DNA of 10,389 bases from Actinomycetota bacterium (GTDB lineage: Bacteria > Actinomycetota > Acidimicrobiia > Acidimicrobiales > Acidimicrobiaceae), in the NCBI GenBank assembly GCA_027318945.1, contig DAHVOF010000183.1:1-10389 (forward strand). The letters run 5' to 3'. A program made the position numbers and the translations under genes. The notes below the pieces were generated by a model, which was given only the letters and a program-made list of their open reading frames with translations, had not been told where the DNA came from and did not search any database. Below, in pieces: positions 7,041 through 10,389 of the stretch. Each line of letters starts with the position of its first letter. The first letter of the stretch is position 1.

Positions 7041-7535
7041 TCAGATTCTCGGGGCTGGCAACTTTGGATCTAATTTCGGCTTTCCGTCCACCAAAACGAA
7101 TGCAACTACGGCAGGCTCGTCTTTTTCATTGCGCCAGCCATGGTTAGTACCGAGTTGCACTAGCACGTCACCTGCTTTCATCTCTACCGTAGAGTTGTCA
7201 AGGTCCATGGCAATCTCTCCCTTCAGACAGATGACGTAGTCCACGGTATCGGTTCTGTGCATGGCCGGATAGGTGGCTCCGGGCGCACTCTCGATCACGC
7301 AAAAGCGAGTTCCACCCGGAGGGGGAGGGGTCCCCAAGTTCCACTGACCGGCATCGTCCAGGTCCAGAAAGTTCGCAGGAGTTTCTTTCGTTGCCCATAT
7401 CAACGTGGAACGGCGTGCACCATGCTGTCGAAAGTTCGTTGCATGTCCGTCTGAGATGATTACCGCTTCTCCTTCCTCGTTATTTCCAGTCACGATGCGT
7501 CTAATCGCAGAATATGAATGCTCGTTTTTGCCCAT
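7041..7535 (-). CDS. Cupin-domain protein
   Basis: This is a small soluble single-domain cupin of 164 residues. The conserved beta-barrel core spans about residues 75-150: GGTRFCVIESAPGATYPAMH (74-93), HRTDTVDYVICLKGEI (93-108), then MKAGDVLVQLGTNHGWRN (119-136) and AFVLVD. This is a well-populated bacterial cupin subgroup with the HRTDTVDY and GTNHxWRN signatures. The usual HxH metal pair of motif 1 reads HRT, leaving His93, Glu107 and His132 as candidate ligands, so metal binding and catalysis are uncertain. Family members act variously as dioxygenases, isomerases or ligand sensors, and no specific reaction can be assigned. A GGGAG ribosome site lies 11 bases before the ATG, a little far. 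The gene converges on the MDR reductase and has an inverted repeat upstream that may be an operator. Confidence 0.88.
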   Translation of the reverse strand: MGKNEHSYSAIRRIVTGNNEEGEAVIISDGHATNFRQHGARRSTLIWATKETPANFLDLDDAGQWNLGTPPPPGGTRFCVIESAPGATYPAMHRTDTVDYVICLKGEIAMDLDNSTVEMKAGDVLVQLGTNHGWRNEKDEPAVVAFVLVDGKPKLDPKLPAPRI

Positions 7536-8249
7536 CTAAAGGTGTGCTCCCTTCCAGGCTGAATTAGATGTCACCAAAGACTATCAATTTGGCGATAGTT
7601 AGAGATGCTGCGAAGTCGGTTCGGGCGTCCATTTTTAAACACGCGTAAAACCTCTGAGGGTTGGGCAAGGCGACGAAGTGGAACGAGACGAAGACTAGTG
7701 TTGGTTCAGCCTCTACCTGCAAGTTCTTGACTCTATGCAGCTGCGATCAAAACGAGATCGGCTGGTCCCAATATGATCGTCACACCTTTAGGCGGCGCAT
7801 GTATTCCATTACTTGCCATATTGGTGGGCGAGGCGCGAACCGAATTCCTCATAAGCTACTGGGTCGCGAGAGGTGCCTGGTTGCATGCAAGCCTGTATCT
7901 CGTCCAGGCATTGTGCATATTGAGCGGGTCTAACTTATGCACCCGCAAAGTTTCTTTGGCGTTTGGTCTCATCCACTTGCGAAGAGGACCCGCCATGTGC
8001 CATGGCTCACGTAGCCAATGCGTCTTTGGTTAGTCAGGATAAGTTAGCGCCGGCGGTATTTCGACGACATAGCGCTCATTTCGCGGCAATCTTTCGGATA
8101 TCTGTCGCGTCCTTGGAGCGAAATACTGTGCCTGTACCTTAATGCCACGGCTCGCCCGATCCTGACTTATCAAACCGGCCTGCACTGACCAGAATGCCGA
8201 GAGACCGAGTGATTCAGCTGTCACGTCGTTGCGTCATGCTGACCAATGC
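7536..8249. other. Gene-poor stretch, no supported coding sequence
   Basis: About 700 bp. Frames open at 7661-7933 and 7773-8033 (plus) and 8030-8224 (minus), but none shows a family motif, a good ribosome site or consistent protein-like composition. The minus frame ends in an ERLPRNERYVVEIPPALTYPD-like tail that I cannot place. The only element I can point to is the inverted repeat at 7580-7599. It may be a graveyard of decayed genes. Confidence 0.45.
7580..7599. promoter_or_regulatory. Inverted repeat upstream of cupin gene (candidate operator)
   Basis: ACTATC (7580-7585) and GATAGT (7594-7599) are perfect reverse complements 8 bases apart, 44 bp before the cupin start. On the minus strand the repeat overlaps TTGATA (7582-7587), a fair -35 hexamer. 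TAATTC (7561-7566) is a poor -10 candidate at a short 15-bp spacing. A repressor bound here would block the promoter. It is suggestive only. Confidence 0.35.
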
Positions 8250-8582
8250 TCAAAAGCTCAGAACCGTATAGCCGTTGAGTGCCCAACTCTCCACTTCAGC
8301 TCCGGCAGCTAGTAGCTCGATGGGCCGCTCGGCGTATTCCTTTTGCAAGCCAAACTGATCGACGAGCGCAGTGCACGATGCCGGCTTTATTCCGGATTCG
8401 ACCAGGCCATTGACTGCATCGTCGAGCGCGCCACTACTTGCGAGCCTGACACTCGGGCCGAAGAATAGAACACGGACTTCCGCATTCCGATTTTCTTTGA
8501 GGCGACGGGCCATCACCATGCCCGGCATGACCCTTGCAGGATCATCTGACAACATTAGAAAAGCGATCTTTGCGCTTGCCAT
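8250..8582 (-). CDS. DsrE/DsrF-like small protein
   Basis: This is a soluble single-domain protein of 110 residues with the DsrE-like alpha/beta fold. The N-terminal strand ASAKIAFLMLSDDPARVMPG (2-21) is followed by the helix MVMARRLKENRNAEV and the strand VRVLFFGPSVRLAS (36-49). Then come the ESGIKPASC segment with Cys70 in the usual place of the family's reactive cysteine, and a C-terminal LLAAGAEVESW...GYTVLSF. DsrE relatives transfer sulfur or handle persulfides, but many single-cysteine members have no proven role, so a sulfur-relay function is only a guess. The ATG at 8582 is chosen because GAGGAGC lies just before it; the frame extends 12 codons further to a GTG with no good ribosome site. 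It lies downstream of the SnoaL-like gene on the same strand, 112 bp apart, with its own candidate promoter. Confidence 0.82.
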   Translation of the reverse strand: MASAKIAFLMLSDDPARVMPGMVMARRLKENRNAEVRVLFFGPSVRLASSGALDDAVNGLVESGIKPASCTALVDQFGLQKEYAERPIELLAAGAEVESWALNGYTVLSF

Positions 8583-8601
8583 AAATGCTCCTCTGGCTTG
8601 A

Positions 8602-8631
8602 ATTATCTTTGATGGCACTGATGTATGTAAA
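8602..8631 (-). promoter_or_regulatory. Candidate sigma-70-type promoter for the DsrE-like gene
   Basis: On the minus strand TTTACA (8626-8631) is followed after 18 bp by GATAAT (8602-8607). Each matches the consensus at 5 of 6 positions. The -10 ends 19 bases before the start codon and just upstream of the ribosome site, implying a very short leader. This suggests that the DsrE-like gene can be transcribed without the SnoaL-like gene. Confidence 0.45.
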
Positions 8632-8694
8632 TCAAGCTTAACAACACTCGCAAATTTAAGTGACCCATCTCTTTCGCTAGCACTAGGTATGGTG

Positions 8695-9102
8695 TCAGCC
8701 CATAAATGCCTTGAGAAACGCGCGCTGGTCCCAGTAGCCCTCTATTCTGCCGATGAGGCCGTCTTCTGCAAGGGTGAGGACATCAATGCCCTCCGCCTCA
8801 GCTTTCTTGCCAGCCAATGATTCAACCGACATGCGCCATTGGACAGCAAGTGAATTGCCGGCTGGGTGAATTTTCACTGGTGCGATCTCTAGGGTTCGTG
8901 ACACTGAGCACAGCCCTTTGGAGAAGTACTTGGCGATCTCGGTCCTTCCCTTGCGGACGGTGGATCCGACCGGATCCTCCAGCTCTCCATCTTCCGTGAA
9001 TGCAGCTGATATCATTTCAGGGTCTAGCGCACTCAGCCCGGCAAAATAGGCTTTTAGTGCTTGCCCTACCGCTCCGTCGATGTTTGTGCTCTGTTCGGAC
9101 AT
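8695..9102 (-). CDS. SnoaL-like / NTF2-fold protein
   Basis: This is a soluble cone-shaped-fold protein of 135 residues, of the SnoaL/ketosteroid-isomerase-like superfamily. It shows the characteristic start ALKAYFAGLSALDPEMISAA (15-34), then FTEDGELEDPVGST (35-48), RKGRTEIAKYF (50-60), a central strand LAVQWRMSVES, and a closing DVLTLAEDGLIGRIEGYWD. Members include polyketide cyclases, steroid isomerases, hydrolases and non-catalytic ligand binders. No specific active-site set can be assigned with confidence here. The ATG at 9102 is favoured by GGGGGA five bases upstream; the frame extends to 9243, but that extra 47-residue leader is Cys-rich and unlike the family. The DsrE-like gene follows on the same strand after 112 bp. 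A role in handling a small hydrophobic molecule is inference. Confidence 0.85.
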   Translation of the reverse strand: MSEQSTNIDGAVGQALKAYFAGLSALDPEMISAAFTEDGELEDPVGSTVRKGRTEIAKYFSKGLCSVSRTLEIAPVKIHPAGNSLAVQWRMSVESLAGKKAEAEGIDVLTLAEDGLIGRIEGYWDQRAFLKAFMG

Positions 9103-9617
9103 GCAAATCCCCCTAAGTTTGTAGCAAGATTGATTGTCTGGTCTGGAGCAGCCGAGCTGCTCTTCGGAGAAGAATTCTTTCATACATTGCGCCAGGCCAC
9201 CAATTTGGAGCATTTGGCTTTCTCTACAGTTGATTTTTCGCACTGTCGTAGTTCGCCTGGGTAGAGACAGTTGTGGCTACGTCCCCTTTGGTGGCTTGAC
9301 CGCGGGGCCCCTTGGCGGTTACTTCCTTGGCGGCGCCAAGGGTTGCAGATCTTAGTCTCGAAATGTTTTATAGACAAAGACGGCTTCGCTCTTGCGATTT
9401 TTGTCTGTAAAGAACCTTTTCGTGCAATGTTGCTGGCTTCAGGTTTGTGCGGATGCCCACAGAAGCCTCCTGTCTTCTTGGCGTAGCTCATGGCTTCGCT
9501 GGTCTTTCCTTGATCTCACGGATTACAGCTGCGGTTAACTTGCGGGAAACGGCCAATAAGGTTCCGTGGCGCGCTCAAGAGAGGACCTTGGGCCGCCTTA
9601 TGGGCGACTCAAGCGAA
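9103..9617. other. Gene-poor stretch with GC-rich repeats
   Basis: This is a 515-bp gap between the SnoaL-like gene and the MFS gene, both on the minus strand. It includes the SnoaL ribosome site near 9108-9114 and a GC-rich repeat cluster at 9304-9341. A basic minus-strand frame (9180-9491) and an Ala/Lys/Gly-rich minus frame (9224-9367) are present, but neither has a recognisable domain or good start. I see no clear terminator for the MFS gene. Confidence 0.45.
9304..9341. repeat. GC-rich repeat cluster with short hairpin
   Basis: GGGGCCCC (9304-9311) is an 8-bp palindrome. CCTTGGCGG occurs twice (9310-9318 and 9325-9333). The second copy forms a 7-bp perfect hairpin, CCTTGGC-GGC-GCCAAGG (9325-9341). 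No T-run follows on either strand. Confidence 0.5.
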
Positions 9618-10389
9618 TTAGGAGGTCTGTTCAACCGCTACGGCTACCTTCGAGCTGCCGTTGGTTTCTTTTTCGATGTTTGGCGAGTTTTCGTTATGGT
9701 GGTATTTGCCGCCGCGCAAAGCAGATGCAATTCCGGCTATCAGCGACGCTACCATCGCAAAATAGAATGCCTGGTCGAGTCCTTTGCTGAATGAAGAAGA
9801 TATTAGGTTTGGAAAAAATGACTTACCGGTGAGGTAAGCGGCTTTGGCGGCTGGCAGATGTCCAAGCGACGGTCCTAGCAGCGTTTGCATCGGGTTGTAG
9901 CCAAGGAATGCTGAGAAAAGCGTTGCCGTCGGAGGTAGTTTTGATATCGGTCCTGCTACTGCAGCCGGGACACCCTCATGGGTCAATCCGCTGAGTACCG
10001 CCCCGGGAAGGTTTGCGGCAAGTCCAGTGATAATGAGAGTGAAGAACACGCCAATGGATAGAACCATTGCGGAGTTCTGGAACGTGGCCACCATACCAGC
10101 TCCAGCACCACGCCGTCCGGCAGGAAGACTGTTCATTATTCCTGCCCAGTTTGGTGACGAGAACATGCCCATTGCAATGCCGTTCAAAAGCAGCAGGAGG
10201 GCAAACCAAATATATGCGAAGTTGATCGGTAGAAGCGTGAGCAAGTAAAAACTTGCAGCGGCGACGATCATTCCGGACGTTGCGAAGGTTCGAGATCCGA
10301 ATTTGTCGGATAGGCGGCCTGAAACTGGACCGGCGAGTAGAAATCCGAGCGTCAGAGGCAGCATATATATTCCCGCCCAGAGCGGTGTT
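9618..10389 (-). CDS. DHA2-family MFS exporter, C-terminal half (runs off right edge)
   Basis: This is the C-terminal part (about 257 residues visible) of a predicted multidrug-type exporter in the cytoplasmic membrane. The frame is open to the last base of the window, so the N-terminal half with motifs A-C lies outside. The visible part begins TPLWAGIYMLPLTLGFLLAG, the typical late-helix sequence of EmrB/QacA-like proteins. It continues with GRLSDKFGSR, the second-half counterpart of motif A, then YIWFALLLLLNGIAMGMFSSPN. NSLPAGRRGAGAGMVATFQN, a conserved DHA2 region, is followed by a long external loop (GLTHEGVPAAVAGPISKLPP and PMQTLLGPSLGHLPA) and the last helix FAMVASLIAGIASALRGGKY. A hydrophilic tail (HHNENSPNIEKET) ends the protein. 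It is a separate gene from the DHA2 exporter at 3801-5348; the loop sequences differ clearly. Confidence 0.9.
   Translation of the reverse strand, partial: TPLWAGIYMLPLTLGFLLAGPVSGRLSDKFGSRTFATSGMIVAAASFYLLTLLPINFAYIWFALLLLLNGIAMGMFSSPNWAGIMNSLPAGRRGAGAGMVATFQNSAMVLSIGVFFTLIITGLAANLPGAVLSGLTHEGVPAAVAGPISKLPPTATLFSAFLGYNPMQTLLGPSLGHLPAAKAAYLTGKSFFPNLISSSFSKGLDQAFYFAMVASLIAGIASALRGGKYHHNENSPNIEKETNGSSKVAVAVEQTS

Noticed and set aside
7773..8033. Plus-strand frame with a hydrophobic stretch (LLAILVGEARTEFLISYWVARG)
   Set aside because: A single weak hydrophobic run, then Cys/His/Arg-rich noise. No ribosome site or recognisable family.
8030..8224. Minus-strand frame of 64 codons
   Set aside because: Starts with GTG right after a stop, has no ribosome site, and no family could be named. 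A decayed fragment is possible but unsupported.
9103..9243. Longer N-terminus for the SnoaL-like protein
   Set aside because: The extra 47 residues are Cys-rich and unlike the family, while the ATG at 9102 has a strong GGGGGA site five bases upstream.
1..10389. CRISPR array, rRNA, tRNA, phage or toxin-antitoxin genes
   Set aside because: No regularly spaced repeats, no conserved RNA core sequences, and no such protein motifs were seen on either strand.

Overview
The window looks like a piece of an actinobacterial chromosome of moderate GC, roughly mid-50s by eye. The strongest taxonomic hint is a small secreted lipoprotein whose mature domain resembles the mycobacterial low-molecular-weight antigen MTB12 (Cfp2). 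That domain is common in Actinomycetota, including the acidophilic Acidimicrobiia. The serine-recombinase/TnpB transposon remnant and the DHA2-type exporters fit the same phylum. No rRNA or tRNA anchors the assignment, so it is an inference.

Layout. Bases 1-1000 hold a wrecked IS607-family element. The C-terminal half of its serine recombinase (tnpA) has a one-base frameshift and runs almost directly into the C-terminal tail of tnpB, so most of tnpB is deleted. Bases 1000-1546 hold no gene I can support. A 12-TM major facilitator (MFS) gene on the minus strand (1547-2932) is separated by a 357-bp intergenic region from a divergent plus-strand pair: the MTB12-like lipoprotein (3290-3760) and, 40 bp later, a 14-TM DHA2-type MFS exporter (3801-5348). 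After about 590 bp of mostly unreadable sequence comes a plus-strand zinc-free MDR/quinone-oxidoreductase-type reductase (5941-6963). It converges on a minus-strand cupin gene (7041-7535). About 700 bp without a convincing gene follow. Then come two minus-strand small-protein genes, a DsrE-like protein (8250-8582) and a SnoaL/NTF2-like protein (8695-9102). After another 515-bp gap, the C-terminal half of a third MFS exporter (9618-10389) runs off the right edge.

How the parts may fit. Recognisable intact genes cover only about 62% of the window, and a dead transposon lies at one end, so this reads as an accessory, decaying region. Gene content is dominated by drug/metabolite-type efflux (three MFS proteins) and small redox or small-molecule-handling proteins (MDR reductase, cupin, DsrE, SnoaL). 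The lipoprotein-MFS pair is the most suggestive functional unit. It resembles in layout the mycobacterial lprG-Rv1410c (P55) pair, although the lipoprotein belongs to a different fold family. Several inverted or direct repeats sit in front of the MFS, MDR and cupin genes and are candidate regulator sites. I did not find a clearly new system. The best leads are the lipoprotein-exporter couplet and the repeat-bearing upstream regions.
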